Positions 16,946 through 26,565 of a DNA stretch of 64,000 nt are shown here, in pieces. The position numbers and the translations under genes were made by a program. Within the stretch, counting starts at the first letter, position 1. Each line of letters starts with the position of its first letter. The DNA lies in the NCBI GenBank assembly GCA_025360105.1, contig JANYCT010000035.1, positions 33,682 to 97,681 of the forward strand. Direction: 5' to 3'. Source of the DNA: Actinomycetes bacterium (GTDB lineage: Bacteria; Actinomycetota; Acidimicrobiia; Acidimicrobiales; Ilumatobacteraceae). The notes under the pieces were generated by a model. The model searched no databases. It was not told where the DNA came from and saw only the letters and a program-made list of their open reading frames with translations.

Positions 16946-18091
16946 CTACTTGCCAGCCAGACCCGCAGCACTCAGCCACGCGCCGGCCACCACATTTGGC
17001 GCTTGTTTGTCGACCGAGATGCGGCGCAGCATTTCGCGTAGGTCGCCGGTGAGGAGCTTGGCGCTCACCGAATCGATGATCTGCGTGGCCCCGGGTGACG
17101 CACCAGCAGATGACAGCAGTGGGACGATGGCCTCATCGATGGCCAGGCCGCGATCGTCTTCGAGGATCGACATGTCGGCGGTGACCCCGATGTCGAGGGT
17201 GTCCATCACACCGCAATCAACGGTGCCCTTGGCGATTGCCTCGGCGACCTTGCCCGCGTCGAGCGTGGTGACGCTCTTGAATGTTGCCCCGTAGACCTTG
17301 GTGAACCCCGCTGATCCGAATGGATCGCCGGTGGAGAAGTCGGCGGTTGCACCGAGCGTGAGGCGGGCCGCTGCGCCTGCCAGATCGCCGAACGTCGCCA
17401 GCGAATTGGTGGTGGCAACGAGCTTCGAGCAGTAGATGGCGCCCTTGTCCTGCGCGATGGCAGGCGCGCCGAACTGCAGAGATTTCGGCAGGATCTCTCC
17501 GAGTGCGTTGACCTGGCCGGTGACACGCGCAGCAGTTGCCGCCCCCGAACTGACCGGTGGCCCGAGTGTGGTCGTGGTTGCGCTGACTGCAGTGGTGGTC
17601 GCCGTACTGCCAGCCGCGGTAGTTGCGGTCGGCGCCGTGGTGGCCACGGGACCGACGATCGCTGTCGTCGTGGTTGCGGCGAGCGTAGTGGTAGGGGCAA
17701 TCGTGGTGGTTGTGGTCTCGATCGTGGTGGTTGCTGCCGCGATGGTGGTGCTCGCTGCAGCAGCGGTCTCCTGCGAAGCGGTATGGGCGAGGAGTTGCCC
17801 GGAATACGTGACGAACAGATCGGCTTGACCGGCCTTCAACGCCGCGTACCCTGCAGCAAGATCGGCCACGGGGTCCTTACGGCCCACCCGAAAGCCGGCC
17901 TTCTCGAGCGCCTGCGCGTAGATCTCGGTAAGGAGCCGACTTTGGTCGTTGTCGAGCCCGACCACAAGAACCGAGCTGGGCTCTGCCGCGGAGCCAGAGG
18001 TCGAACTCGAGCTGCTACACGCGGCGAGTGCCAGCGCGCCGATCGCAACGATGCACGCACCGATCCGGCGGCCGAAGCTGTTGGTGATCAT
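16946..18091 (-). CDS. Osmoprotectant (OpuAC-type) substrate-binding lipoprotein with Thr/Ala insert
   Basis: A 381-residue lipoprotein (signal peptide, lipobox LALAAC). The domain resembles OpuAC/glycine-betaine binding proteins: SSVLVVGLDNDQSRLLTEIYAQALEKAGF, ADLFVTYSGQLL, and the later KVAEAIAKGTVDCGVMDTLD and LAIDEAIVPLLS. Between residues about 115 and 190 there is a low-complexity run of Thr/Ala/Val (IAAATTTIETTTTTIAPTTT), sitting inside the binding domain rather than after the lipid anchor. The ATG at 18091 follows a GAGGAG ribosome-binding site. No permease gene is adjacent, so its transporter is encoded elsewhere or it has another role. Confidence 0.82.
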   Translation of the reverse strand: MITNSFGRRIGACIVAIGALALAACSSSSSTSGSAAEPSSVLVVGLDNDQSRLLTEIYAQALEKAGFRVGRKDPVADLAAGYAALKAGQADLFVTYSGQLLAHTASQETAAAASTTIAAATTTIETTTTTIAPTTTLAATTTTAIVGPVATTAPTATTAAGSTATTTAVSATTTTLGPPVSSGAATAARVTGQVNALGEILPKSLQFGAPAIAQDKGAIYCSKLVATTNSLATFGDLAGAAARLTLGATADFSTGDPFGSAGFTKVYGATFKSVTTLDAGKVAEAIAKGTVDCGVMDTLDIGVTADMSILEDDRGLAIDEAIVPLLSSAGASPGATQIIDSVSAKLLTGDLREMLRRISVDKQAPNVVAGAWLSAAGLAGK

Positions 18092-18124
18092 TCCCACTCC
18101 TCGAAGCTCGAAAAAACGCGGGGA

Positions 18125-19126
18125 TCAGATTCCGCCCGCGAACGTGTCGATCATCAACCGCACATCGTCGGCCAAAGGATAGAGGATGGGGCACGTACAA
18201 CCGGTCGCGACGTATTCGCCAACCTTGGCGCGCACCTCGTCGGGCTCGCCGCTCGCGGTGATCATCTGCACGATCTCGTCGGGCACCATCTTCGACGCGG
18301 CAACGACTTGCTCGTGTGTGGCCGGCCAGGTGAGCACGGTTCCGATCTCGTCGAGCAACTCTTGGGGAACGCCCGATGCCTTCATGATGTGGGGCTGCTG
18401 ACCGAGATACTGGGTCACCAACAGTCGCGCGTTGTCGAGCGCGTGTTGGCGGTCGCGGTCGACCGAGCACACCACCAACTGCGGACGGTCGATGTCGTCG
18501 AGGGTGCGCCCAGCCTTGGCAGCACCGCGTGCCAATGCTTCCAACGCACCCGTGTTGTAGCTGGGCGAGACGAGGTAGTTCAGCACTGCGCCGTCGGCGA
18601 TCTCGCCGGTGAGTTCCATCATCTGCATGCCAGTGGCGCCGATGTAGATCGGTACGTCCTTGGGCCGCCGCTCTTGATACACGTAGTCCAGTTCGACACC
18701 ATCGAGGTGGACGTAATAGCCATCGAAGGTAACGGTCTCGTTGTTGAGCAATGCACGTACGACCGTCACGATTTCGCGCATCACCGTCAGGGGCTTCAGG
18801 CGCTCGATGCCGACCTTGCTTGCGAGCGGGTCCCACCACGCACCGAGGCCGCAGATGTAGCGACCGGGGGCGAGATCGTCGAGCGTGCTGAACGTGCTGG
18901 CGAGCCGGGCAGGGTTACGCGTCCAGCAGTCGATGACCCCCGAGCCGATCTTGATACGACTGGTGGTCGCCCCGAACGCTGCCATCGGCACCACCGCGTC
19001 GCGCACGAGTCGGCTGTCGGCCTGCCAGACGGCGTCGAATCCCTTGTCCTCCGCGTAGCGAACCAGTTCGATGCCTTCGGTAATGGTATGTGCGTCTTGG
19101 AGATACAGCGCAACGGGTGTGGTCAT
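18125..19126 (-). CDS. LLM-class F420-dependent oxidoreductase
   Basis: A 333-residue luciferase-like TIM-barrel flavin/F420 oxidoreductase. It shows [46 protein letters not shown], the [13 protein letters not shown] segment, [21 protein letters not shown] and [27 protein letters not shown]. This is the pattern of F420-dependent methylenetetrahydromethanopterin-reductase-like enzymes of Actinobacteria. Cofactor preference (F420 over FMN) is inferred from the subgroup. The ATG at 19126 gives normal length. Confidence 0.9.
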   Translation of the reverse strand: MTTPVALYLQDAHTITEGIELVRYAEDKGFDAVWQADSRLVRDAVVPMAAFGATTSRIKIGSGVIDCWTRNPARLASTFSTLDDLAPGRYICGLGAWWDPLASKVGIERLKPLTVMREIVTVVRALLNNETVTFDGYYVHLDGVELDYVYQERRPKDVPIYIGATGMQMMELTGEIADGAVLNYLVSPSYNTGALEALARGAAKAGRTLDDIDRPQLVVCSVDRDRQHALDNARLLVTQYLGQQPHIMKASGVPQELLDEIGTVLTWPATHEQVVAASKMVPDEIVQMITASGEPDEVRAKVGEYVATGCTCPILYPLADDVRLMIDTFAGGI

Positions 19127-19244
19127 GCACCGATGGTGGCCGAGTGGTTTCCGCACTGTCAAGGCAAAGTCCTCGAGTGGCGCAAGTTCTCCGGCGTTGT
19201 GGAGTGACCATGTCGACAGAGGTGCGCCCACTACCGTGACCGGC

Positions 19245-20540
19245 ATGGACGCTTCGGTCGGTGCGGGCGCGGACGAGCCCGACGCTGCACAGCCCGGGCA
19301 TCCGCTCACCCGGTTGATTGCCTTGGCGGTCGGTGCGCTGCTGCTCCTCGGAGCTGTCATCGGTTTCGCGCTCACCTACCACGCGCCGTGGAAGCGTTCG
19401 GGCCCGCCGATCACGGTGGCGGGCTGGGCTCCGTATTGGCAAATGGACTCGGCACTCGCTTCGTTCAGTGCCAATACATCGGTGTTCAGCGACGTATCGA
19501 TGTTCGCCTACTCCACCACGGCAGCCGACTCCGTGACGGCGTATCCAGGCCTCGACCCCAATGCTCCGCTGCTCTTCAAGCGGGACGCGCGTGCGAAGTC
19601 GGTGCGGGTCATTGCCTCGATCATCGACGCGACCAAGCCGCGCGAGATGGCTGCGATCCTTGCCGACCCGTCGACGCGAGCAACGCACGTGCGCACCATC
19701 GTGCAGTTCGCGGTCGACAGCGGATACGACGGTGTGGATCTCGATTATGAGAACTTCGCATTCAACGACGGCCGTGGCACCTGGTCCGCAACTCGACCGA
19801 ACTGGGTTGCGTTCCTCACCGACCTCGCGGCGGCGTTGCACGCGCAGAGCAAGACGCTGACGGTGAGCGTTCCCCCGATCTATGACACCGGTCAGACTGA
19901 CCTGAGTGGCTACTGGGTCTACGACTACTCAGCGATGGGACAGGTCGTGGACCACATCCGCATCATGGCCTACGACTTCAGCACGGCTGAGGCCGGCCCG
20001 ATCGCCCCGCTCGACTGGGTGAAGACATTGGTCAAAGCAGCGAAGTCGGCGGTGCCCGCTGGCAAGCTCGTGCTCGGGGTGCCCGTCTACGGCTACGACT
20101 GGCCCGTCACCACTGCGGGCATCTGCCCCGGTGACAAATCACCGCGTCGTAAGAATCTCTCGGGCAAGTCAGCCGCTGTGCTCGCAACAGCGAAGGGCGT
20201 TGTCCCGACGTGGGATCCGCTGCGGGCCGAGCGCACGTTCAGCTACGTCGAGCAACTTGCTGGCAACGACGCCGCTGGCCGGTCGGTGGTGTGCACGGTG
20301 CATCGAACCGTCTGGTACGCCGATTCCCAGGCGGTCTACGAACGGGCCTGGCTGGCCGAGCGCCAGGACCTGTCAGGCATCTCGCTATGGTCACTCGGCA
20401 GCGAGGATGCACTCTCGTGGACGGCCATCGACAGCGCACGCGCTCATGTGCGGGGCTGGATTCCCGAAAGCGCGTCGCCGAGCACCGCGAGCCCCGGTAC
20501 CACGGTGAGCACGAGCACGACCCTTTCGACGCAGAAGTGA
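19245..20540 (+). CDS. Membrane-anchored GH18 family glycosidase
   Basis: A 431-residue protein with a short cytoplasmic N-terminus, one membrane helix (about 25-47) and an extracellular GH18 TIM barrel: [17 protein letters not shown], the catalytic motif [10 protein letters not shown] (DxxDxDxE, Glu as acid), [26 protein letters not shown] and [11 protein letters not shown]. It resembles spore-cortex/YaaH-like and chitinase-like members, suggesting cleavage of peptidoglycan or chitin-type glycans. The C-terminus has a Ser/Thr-rich tail. ATG 19245 gives a clean type II anchor. Confidence 0.9.
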   Translation: MDASVGAGADEPDAAQPGHPLTRLIALAVGALLLLGAVIGFALTYHAPWKRSGPPITVAGWAPYWQMDSALASFSANTSVFSDVSMFAYSTTAADSVTAYPGLDPNAPLLFKRDARAKSVRVIASIIDATKPREMAAILADPSTRATHVRTIVQFAVDSGYDGVDLDYENFAFNDGRGTWSATRPNWVAFLTDLAAALHAQSKTLTVSVPPIYDTGQTDLSGYWVYDYSAMGQVVDHIRIMAYDFSTAEAGPIAPLDWVKTLVKAAKSAVPAGKLVLGVPVYGYDWPVTTAGICPGDKSPRRKNLSGKSAAVLATAKGVVPTWDPLRAERTFSYVEQLAGNDAAGRSVVCTVHRTVWYADSQAVYERAWLAERQDLSGISLWSLGSEDALSWTAIDSARAHVRGWIPESASPSTASPGTTVSTSTTLSTQK

Positions 20541-20588
20541 CCGCCGATCGTTGGACACCCTGAGGCCCGGCGCTACGGTAGAGCACAC

Positions 20589-21743
20589 ATGTTCCTGGCG
20601 ATACGCGAGATCAAACGAGCCAAGGTTCGCTTTACATTGCTGGTCCTCGCGATCGGACTCCTGGTGTTTCTTGTGTTGTTCCAGATTGGACTGCGTGACG
20701 GCCTGATCGGTCAGTTCATCGGCGCGTTGCGTCATCAGAGCGCTCCAGTTCTCGTGTTCGATGCGCAAGCCCGCAAAAACATCGAGGGCAGCCGAATCAG
20801 TCCCGACGCTCAGGCTGCGCTCGCTCAGGTCGATGGCGTTGGTCGTATCGGCCCGCTCGGCGAGTCGACGTTCACAGTCAGTAACCCGGTGAGTCGTGCC
20901 AAGTCCGTGGAGAAGGATCGGCTCATCGATGCCGTGCTGTTCGGTTACGAGATCACAGGCCCGGCCGCAGGGTTGGGCGCGCCCACAACGTTGACGAAAG
21001 GTCGCCTGCCAACAGGCCCCAACGAGGGTGTGGCGAGCGATCGCAATCGTTCCGAGGGTTTTGACATCGGCGACGTCGTACGCATCGAACCCGGTGGTGT
21101 CGAGATCACTGTGGTCGGTCTTGCTCGCGATATCAATTACTCGGTGAGTCCGACCGTGTTCGTGTCGTGGGACACCTTCCAGGCGGCGCGCAAGGTGCGC
21201 AACCCCGACGCCACCGTGGTGTTCCCGAGTGTGATGGTGGTCGAACCCGTGGCCGGGGTCTCCGACGCCAGGCTCGTGACCAACCTGTCGACGGTGTCCG
21301 GTGTCGTGCCACTCACCCGCGCCGACGCAGTCGCGCAGTCGCCCGGTGTGGCCTCGGTATCGCAGTCATTGAACACCGTCATCGGCCTGCTCGTGATCAC
21401 GGCTCTGATGGTGATTGGTCTGTTCATCCTGATTCTCACCGTGCAGAAATCGTCATCGCTCACGTTGATGCGGGCCATCGGTGCGCACCGTCGCACGCTC
21501 GCGTTGAGCCTGCTCGCACAGGCGTCGATGGTGGTGTTCGCAGGCGTGATCGCGGGCGCGATCATGATGGCGCTGATCTCGCCGGCACTCAATACCCTCG
21601 GTGTCTCGTTCAGCTTCTCCCAACTCGGTGTGGTTGGCGTCGGCGCGATGATCGTGGGCTGGATCGGCTCGTTGGCGGCCGTCCTGCGGGTGCTTCGAAT
21701 CGAGCCGATCAATGCCACCTTGCCGCCGGGGATGCAGCGATGA
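20589..21743 (+). CDS. ABC transporter permease, FtsX/MacB-DevC type (first subunit)
   Basis: A 384-residue permease beginning MFLAIREIKRAKVRFTLLVLAIGLLVFLVLF (first helix). A large extracellular domain follows, then three C-terminal helices with SQSLNTVIGLLVITALMVIGLFILILTVQKSSSLTLMRAIGAHRRTL, the FtsX domain signature. The start is directly downstream of the GH18 gene. Its stop overlaps the next permease by four bases. With the next two genes it forms a heteromeric exporter resembling DevBCA/MacB systems; the substrate is unknown. Confidence 0.92.
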   Translation: MFLAIREIKRAKVRFTLLVLAIGLLVFLVLFQIGLRDGLIGQFIGALRHQSAPVLVFDAQARKNIEGSRISPDAQAALAQVDGVGRIGPLGESTFTVSNPVSRAKSVEKDRLIDAVLFGYEITGPAAGLGAPTTLTKGRLPTGPNEGVASDRNRSEGFDIGDVVRIEPGGVEITVVGLARDINYSVSPTVFVSWDTFQAARKVRNPDATVVFPSVMVVEPVAGVSDARLVTNLSTVSGVVPLTRADAVAQSPGVASVSQSLNTVIGLLVITALMVIGLFILILTVQKSSSLTLMRAIGAHRRTLALSLLAQASMVVFAGVIAGAIMMALISPALNTLGVSFSFSQLGVVGVGAMIVGWIGSLAAVLRVLRIEPINATLPPGMQR

Positions 21744-22834
21744 AACTCGCCTGGACCGAACTCCGACGCCGACCGGGCAAGTTCGGCGTGGCCGTACTCA
21801 CGCTGACGGTGCTGGCCGCGCTGCTGTTGTTCATCGCTGGTCTGCTCGATGGACTGTTCCTTGGTTCCACCGGCGCGATCCGCAGCCAGCGCGCCGACGT
21901 GTTCGTGTTCAGCGACTCGTCGCGTGAGTCGTTCTTGCGCAGCACGATCACCCCCGAGACCCGCGCGGTCATCGCTGGCGTCGATGGCGTACAGGCCGTC
22001 GGCGGGATGAGCGTCACGTTGCTGGGTGCAGTTGTTCCCGGAGAGACCGACCTCGCCGACGTAGCCGTCATCGGCTACGAACTGCAGCCCAACGGCATTC
22101 CGTTACCCCCCAAGCCCGGTCAGGCATATGCCGACGAACGTCTCAAGGGATTCGGTGTTGGGTTGGGTGACTCGCTGCTGGTCGGACCCGCGAAGACACC
22201 CATCACGGTCATTGGCTTTGTGAAGGACTCGAACTTCCAGTTGCAGGGCGGGCTCTGGGTGCAACCGGCCACTTCGCGGCAGGTGCAAAACCAGAACCGC
22301 CCCGACTCACCCGTCGCTGACGGCGACTTTCAGGTGATGCTCGTTCAGAGCAAGCCGGGTCAGGACGCAGGGCAACTGGCCGATCGCATCGACGCAGCGA
22401 CGGAAGCTACATCGTCGCTCACTAAAGCGGAGGCCGAGAACTCGCTTCCCGGCACCAAGGAGCAGCGCAGCACGTTCAATGCGATCCTGGCAACCACGTA
22501 CCTCGTGGTGGTGGTCATCGTGGCGTTGTTCTTTGCCCTGCTCACGCTCGAGCGCACGCCGTTGTACGGCATGCTCAAGGCCATCGGCGCATCGAGCCGG
22601 CAACTCTTTGCAGGTGTGGTTCTCCAAGCCATCATCATCGCGACAGTTGCATTTGCAATTGGTGGTGGTCTGGTTGCCGTGTTCTCGGCTGTTGCCCCGC
22701 CGAAGTTGCCACTGCAGGTGCAACCCAGCCGAATGGTCACGAGCTATCTCATCCTTGCTGTCTGCTCGATGATCGGCAGTCTGCTGTCGTTGCGCCGCGT
22801 GTCCCGTATCGATCCCGCCCAAGCCATCGGCTGA
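21740..22834 (+). CDS. ABC transporter permease, FtsX/MacB-DevC type (second subunit)
   Basis: A 364-residue paralogue of the preceding permease. It starts MKLAWTELRRRPGKFGVAVLTLTVLAALLLFIAGLLDGLF, has an extracellular middle domain (GETDLADVAVIGYEL ... GFVKDSNFQLQGG) and a C-terminal FtsX domain (RTPLYGMLKAIGASSRQLFAGVVLQAIIIATVAF, SRIDPAQAIG end). The ATG at 21740 gives an ATGA overlap with the upstream stop. The true product is shorter than the open frame, which extends far upstream out of phase with the first permease. Confidence 0.93.
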   Translation: MKLAWTELRRRPGKFGVAVLTLTVLAALLLFIAGLLDGLFLGSTGAIRSQRADVFVFSDSSRESFLRSTITPETRAVIAGVDGVQAVGGMSVTLLGAVVPGETDLADVAVIGYELQPNGIPLPPKPGQAYADERLKGFGVGLGDSLLVGPAKTPITVIGFVKDSNFQLQGGLWVQPATSRQVQNQNRPDSPVADGDFQVMLVQSKPGQDAGQLADRIDAATEATSSLTKAEAENSLPGTKEQRSTFNAILATTYLVVVVIVALFFALLTLERTPLYGMLKAIGASSRQLFAGVVLQAIIIATVAFAIGGGLVAVFSAVAPPKLPLQVQPSRMVTSYLILAVCSMIGSLLSLRRVSRIDPAQAIG

Positions 22835-22865
22835 GCCCCATGACGCTGTCCTCAGGGAGGAACCC

Positions 22866-23561
22866 ATGACGAATGCCCTCGAATTGCACGACATCACCAA
22901 GACCTACGGTGAGGGTGACAACATGATCACAGCGTTGGCGTCGGCCACGCTGGCGGTGGCAAGCGACGAGATGATCGCGCTCATCGGCCCTTCGGGTTCG
23001 GGGAAGACGACGCTGCTCTCCATCGCGGGTGGTTTGCTGTCACCCAGTTCGGGACAGGTCATCGTGGGTGGCAAGGACATCAGCCACGCATCGCCCAGCG
23101 AGCTCACCGAGGTGCGACGCAGCACGGTTGGCTTCGTGTTCCAAAGCGTGAATCTGGTGCCGTTCCTCACTGCGCGCGAAAACTTGTTGCTCGTCGATGA
23201 GCTGCGGGGCTCGCGTGGCAAGCAGTCAAGAGATCGCGCGGATCGGTTGCTCGACGAGTTGGGCTTGGCCAAGCGGCTCAACAACTTGCCGTCGCAGTTG
23301 AGCGGTGGCGAGCGTCAGCGGGTGGCCATCGGCCGGGCGTTGATGAACGAGCCGGCGCTGGTGCTCTTCGACGAGCCCACCTCGGCGCTCGACACCCACC
23401 TCGGCGAGCAAGTGATGGAGTTGATCCAGAGCGAGGTCAAAGGCCGCGGCACCGCAGCCATCATCATCACCCACGATCGGCGCATGACGCACTGGTGCGA
23501 TCGCACGGTCACCATCCTCGACGGTCACCTACAGACCGACGAGCTCGCTACAGCCGGCTGA
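22866..23561 (+). CDS. ABC transporter ATP-binding protein, LolD/MacB type
   Basis: A 231-residue ATPase with Walker A GPSGSGKTT, Q-loop FQSVNLVPFL, signature LSGGERQRVAIGRAL, Walker B LVLFDEPTSALD and switch IIITHDRR. It belongs to the LolD/MacB/DevA group that powers FtsX-type permeases. It starts 31 bases after the second permease behind an AGGGAGGA ribosome-binding site. Its last 14 bases overlap the convergent amidohydrolase gene. Confidence 0.95.
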   Translation: MTNALELHDITKTYGEGDNMITALASATLAVASDEMIALIGPSGSGKTTLLSIAGGLLSPSSGQVIVGGKDISHASPSELTEVRRSTVGFVFQSVNLVPFLTARENLLLVDELRGSRGKQSRDRADRLLDELGLAKRLNNLPSQLSGGERQRVAIGRALMNEPALVLFDEPTSALDTHLGEQVMELIQSEVKGRGTAAIIITHDRRMTHWCDRTVTILDGHLQTDELATAG

Positions 23562-24618
23562 ACAAACGCGCCGCCTGTTCGGCAGCTTTGGCCCGCACTT
23601 CGCCCAGGTCCACTCGGGTTGGCAATCCGTTGCGCAGCAGTTCGTCGCCGTTCGCTTGCCGCACGTGCAGGGCGCGGATGCCCGGGGTAAATGCAACGTG
23701 CCACGGGGAATCCACGTGGTCGTAGTTCCACGTGACCACATCGCTGTAGGCCTGGGGCATCAGCGTCCAACCGTTCGCCAACCACTGCCACGCGGTCTCC
23801 GGTGAGGCCGTCACATCGCTGGCGCGATGTGCCACGTAGGCGAGGCGGAATTCCTCGAGCATGTCGGCACCGATGCCGTCGGTTCCGAGCACCACCGTGT
23901 TCGCGCGATGCGCCGGGTGCGCGTAGCCCACGGCGTTGTTCATGTTGCTGCGTGGATTGTGGGCAAGCATGCCGCGCAGATCGCGGTCGAGGTGGACACC
24001 ATGCACGAGCAACCAATCGTCAGAGCTGAGGTGCTCTAGGCGCGCGCCGGCCGGTGTATCGATAGGTCCCTCGGCGACGTGCACGTGAACCCCGACTCCG
24101 AGGTCACGCGCCAGACCAGCGGCGGCCTCGAGCGTTTCGTCGCTACACGTGAACGCGGCGTGTACGCCAACCATGCCGTTGCCACCACCGCGAATGAATC
24201 GTTCGCACTCGGCGAGCCCGCGCTCCGCTGCCGATGTCATCCTCGGCGGAGCGGTGCTGGTGTCTGACCGTAGTGCGCCATTGTCCTGCCAACGATCAGT
24301 CACCCCGTAGGCACACATCACGCGCACGCCGACCTCGGCGCAGGCGTCGGCGATCACCTGCAGACTGCCCTCGATCGCGTTCGGTCCCTCGTGGTGATCC
24401 ACGATCGCGGTCGTTCCGCTTTGCAACGCCTCGACGGCTCCGAGCATCGCGCTCCAACGCAACATCTCCAGATCGAGCGCGGCATCGAGGCGCCACCACA
24501 CCTGTTGCAGGATCGACAAGAAGTCGGTGGGCTGATTCGGCGGTGCGGGCATGCCTCGCGCGAGAGACGAGTACAGATGGTGGTGACCGCATACCAGTCC
24601 GGGAGTAGAGGCAGGCAT
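23548..24618 (-). CDS. Amidohydrolase family protein (SsnA/TRZ-like), lacking the N-terminal beta-sandwich strand region
   Basis: A 356-residue metal-dependent hydrolase: PGLVCGHHHLYSSLARGM (first metal histidines), LQSGTTAIVDHHEGPNAIEG, VGVHAAFTCSDETLEAAAGLARDLGVGVHVHVAEG, LVHGVHLDRDL, AHNPRSNMNNAVG and LGTDGIGADMLEE (metal Asp). This is the cytosine-deaminase/SsnA/TRZ group. Relatives normally have about 60 residues before the first HxH; here a start at the ATG 24618 puts it near residue 10. The frame stays open upstream but that part shows no homology. It is either a naturally short subgroup or a truncated enzyme; substrate unknown. Confidence 0.85.
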   Translation of the reverse strand: MPASTPGLVCGHHHLYSSLARGMPAPPNQPTDFLSILQQVWWRLDAALDLEMLRWSAMLGAVEALQSGTTAIVDHHEGPNAIEGSLQVIADACAEVGVRVMCAYGVTDRWQDNGALRSDTSTAPPRMTSAAERGLAECERFIRGGGNGMVGVHAAFTCSDETLEAAAGLARDLGVGVHVHVAEGPIDTPAGARLEHLSSDDWLLVHGVHLDRDLRGMLAHNPRSNMNNAVGYAHPAHRANTVVLGTDGIGADMLEEFRLAYVAHRASDVTASPETAWQWLANGWTLMPQAYSDVVTWNYDHVDSPWHVAFTPGIRALHVRQANGDELLRNGLPTRVDLGEVRAKAAEQAARLFSRL

Positions 24619-24699
24619 GTTCCCATCGTGCCAGCCTTGAGTCCAACGCGTGAAGATGTTTCCGATTTGACTGCACGCGGGCGCACGACCATGAGTGCA

Positions 24700-25350
24700 G
24701 ATCACATCAGTTGGCATGTGGCCCGATGGGGCGACGACCCGTTCAGCCGTGGGTCATGGAGCTACCTTCGCCACGGTGATTCGCCTGCGGATCAGTGGTT
24801 GCTGCGTGGTTGCAGCAATTCGACCGCAATCCGTTTGCGGTGCTTGTCCGATCGCTGGGTGCCGACCTCGTTGCCACCGACTTCCATGCGCCGCTCGCGG
24901 CCGCTAACACCGGTCACCGCCATCGAATGGGACACCGGCGGTGTGGCCGTCTCAATGGCGCACGAGACGGCACGGTCAGATCGTTGCATCTGCAGTCGTC
25001 CGATTTCATTGCTGCAACCGCTGAGCCGACGTTGCGGCCGAGATTGCCGAGCGGCCATCGCAAGGCGCTCGGTCGGATTGGCATGGGCGTTGTCGACACG
25101 GTGATCTTGCGGTTGGAGGATCGTTGGTGGCCCGCGCCGCCGAGTGGCCACTTCTGCTGGTACGACACGCCAGCAAGTTGGTGCGAATGAGTTGATCTCA
25201 CCGATGGTTGCGGCGCCCCGATGGTCCGCGGGTTTGATTGCCCACGACGCGGTCGCGCGTCATCATCGGGGTCGAACCGATGCCGAGGTGGTCAAATCTG
25301 CCACCGATGCGTTACGGCACTGGGCCGACGCGGTGAATCAGGAGTGCTGA
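24700..25350 (+). pseudogene. Degraded and rearranged FAD-dependent amine oxidase
   Basis: Pieces of a flavin amine oxidase are readable in different frames. At 24705-24790 lies a C-terminal signature (ARWGDDPFSRGSWSYLR). At 24900-24960 is the middle segment TPVTAIEWDTGGVAVS. In another frame at 25030-25188 are LRPRLPSGHRKALGRIGMGV, DTVILRLEDRWWP and FCWYDTPASWCE, then stop. Back in the first frame at 25200-25340 is SAGLIAHDAVARHHRGRTDAEVV. At least three frameshifts separate them, and the C-terminal piece precedes the middle pieces. The N-terminal FAD-binding GxGxxG region is absent. Its end overlaps the NUDIX gene stop by 13 bases. Confidence 0.8.
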
Positions 25351-26039
25351 CCGCGCCAGATGGGTGAACGCGGCGGCTCGAACATCGCTGCCATCGGTGT
25401 GCCGTCGATGGCAGCGAACGCCATGGGTCCCCACCATTCGGCGCCGGCCGCGGCGCGTGGAAGTTCGTGGCGCGCGAACCAACCGACGTCGGCCGTCTCG
25501 AGTGGGTGCGCCGCGAGTTCGCCGCCGGTGGCCCTGCAGTGGAACAACAACATGTACATGGCAAACCGTGTGAAACCCATTCGTTGGCCATCGAGCACTG
25601 CAATCAACTGCACCGGCTCGCACTCGATGCCCGTTTCCTCGAGCACCTCTTTGACCGCAACCTCCGATGGCGAGTAGCCGGCATCGGCCCAACCTGTGGG
25701 GTACAGCCAGATGAAACTGTCGGAGCGCTGCACCAGCAGGATCTCGCCCTGATCGTTGCCCACGATGGCGCCGATGGCGACTTTTGGTGTCACGTATCCG
25801 GGCACACCTTCCCCGACGCTCTCCATCCACTCTTGAATGAAGTGATCCTGTTCGCGGCGCACCTCGAGTGCGTCGTCGGCAGCGGCCTTGATGTCGCCAG
25901 CAACATGGAGCACCTCCTCGAAGCGCTCGCGCTCGTAGAGGCTTTGGGTGAAGCCGAGGCCTGTTCGCGCGATGCCTGCCAGGGCTTCGCTCCAGCGGAC
26001 GAGGTCTCGGGTGAAGTCCTGTGGGTTGGAATCACTCAC
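25338..26039 (-). CDS. NUDIX hydrolase with N-terminal helical domain
   Basis: A 233-residue protein. An N-terminal helical region (about 1-75; RWSEALAGIARTGLGFTQSLYERERFEEVL) matches the domain that precedes some NUDIX enzymes. It is followed by a NUDIX fold with the box GWADAGYSPSEVAVKEVLEETGI (G-x5-E-x7-KE-xx-EE-x-G; Lys replaces the usual Arg). It hydrolyses a nucleoside diphosphate derivative, possibly an ADP-ribose-type substrate. The GTG at 26039 lies ten bases after the upstream gene and was preferred to an earlier in-frame start that would overlap it. Confidence 0.88.
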   Translation of the reverse strand: MSDSNPQDFTRDLVRWSEALAGIARTGLGFTQSLYERERFEEVLHVAGDIKAAADDALEVRREQDHFIQEWMESVGEGVPGYVTPKVAIGAIVGNDQGEILLVQRSDSFIWLYPTGWADAGYSPSEVAVKEVLEETGIECEPVQLIAVLDGQRMGFTRFAMYMLLFHCRATGGELAAHPLETADVGWFARHELPRAAAGAEWWGPMAFAAIDGTPMAAMFEPPRSPIWRGQHS

Positions 26040-26049
26040 ACGGGCGACC

Positions 26050-26502
26050 CTACCGCAGCTTGTCGGCACGTCGTCGATCGAGCACGGTCTTAGCCTTCCA
26101 CGCACCCCAGATCACGCCCGGTTCGACCAGTGATTCGTCGATGTCCGCCCACGTCGCCGGGTTGAGGTTGTATACATCGGCGGGAAACGACCGCACCGCG
26201 AAGTCGTCGCGTCGCACCTCGGGGATGCCGGCCTGGCGAAGCAGTGCGGTGGGGTGGCGCACCGCAGAACGCAACACGCTGAGCGGATTGGTTCGTTGCG
26301 TATCCACGTCGGTGTCGAGTAGCGCGATCAATTCGGCCATGACGACGGGCGCGGCCTTGCGGGCCATGTCCGAAGCGTCAGTTCGTAGAGCTGGGGCACA
26401 TGCGCCGGTCACACGCAGAGACGTGTCGATAACGCAGCGGATCAACCACGTCCCGATGACCTCGCCCAATGCGTCGGCGAGCTGCTGCGGATAGTCGTGC
26501 AC
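26050..26502 (-). CDS. Conserved hypothetical protein upstream of the NUDIX gene
   Basis: A 150-residue soluble, largely helical protein (MHDYPQQLADALGEVIGTWLIRCVID start; VIWGAWKAKTVLDRR near the end). I do not recognise a domain. Good coding character (acidic and basic residues balanced, few rare codons) and the ten-base gap to the NUDIX gene indicate a real gene in a two-gene operon. It is divergent from the binding-protein gene at 26566. Confidence 0.65.
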   Translation of the reverse strand: MHDYPQQLADALGEVIGTWLIRCVIDTSLRVTGACAPALRTDASDMARKAAPVVMAELIALLDTDVDTQRTNPLSVLRSAVRHPTALLRQAGIPEVRRDDFAVRSFPADVYNLNPATWADIDESLVEPGVIWGAWKAKTVLDRRRADKLR

Positions 26503-26565
26503 GTGGTCATCATCCCACGAGAAGCATCAGCCCGGTCGAACCTGGGCCGCCTACACTCACAGCCA

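Noticed and set aside
17783..19207. A 474-codon plus-strand frame opposite the binding lipoprotein and LLM oxidoreductase
   Set aside because: Both minus-strand genes have clear family motifs, while this frame is His/Arg/Gly-rich without motifs.
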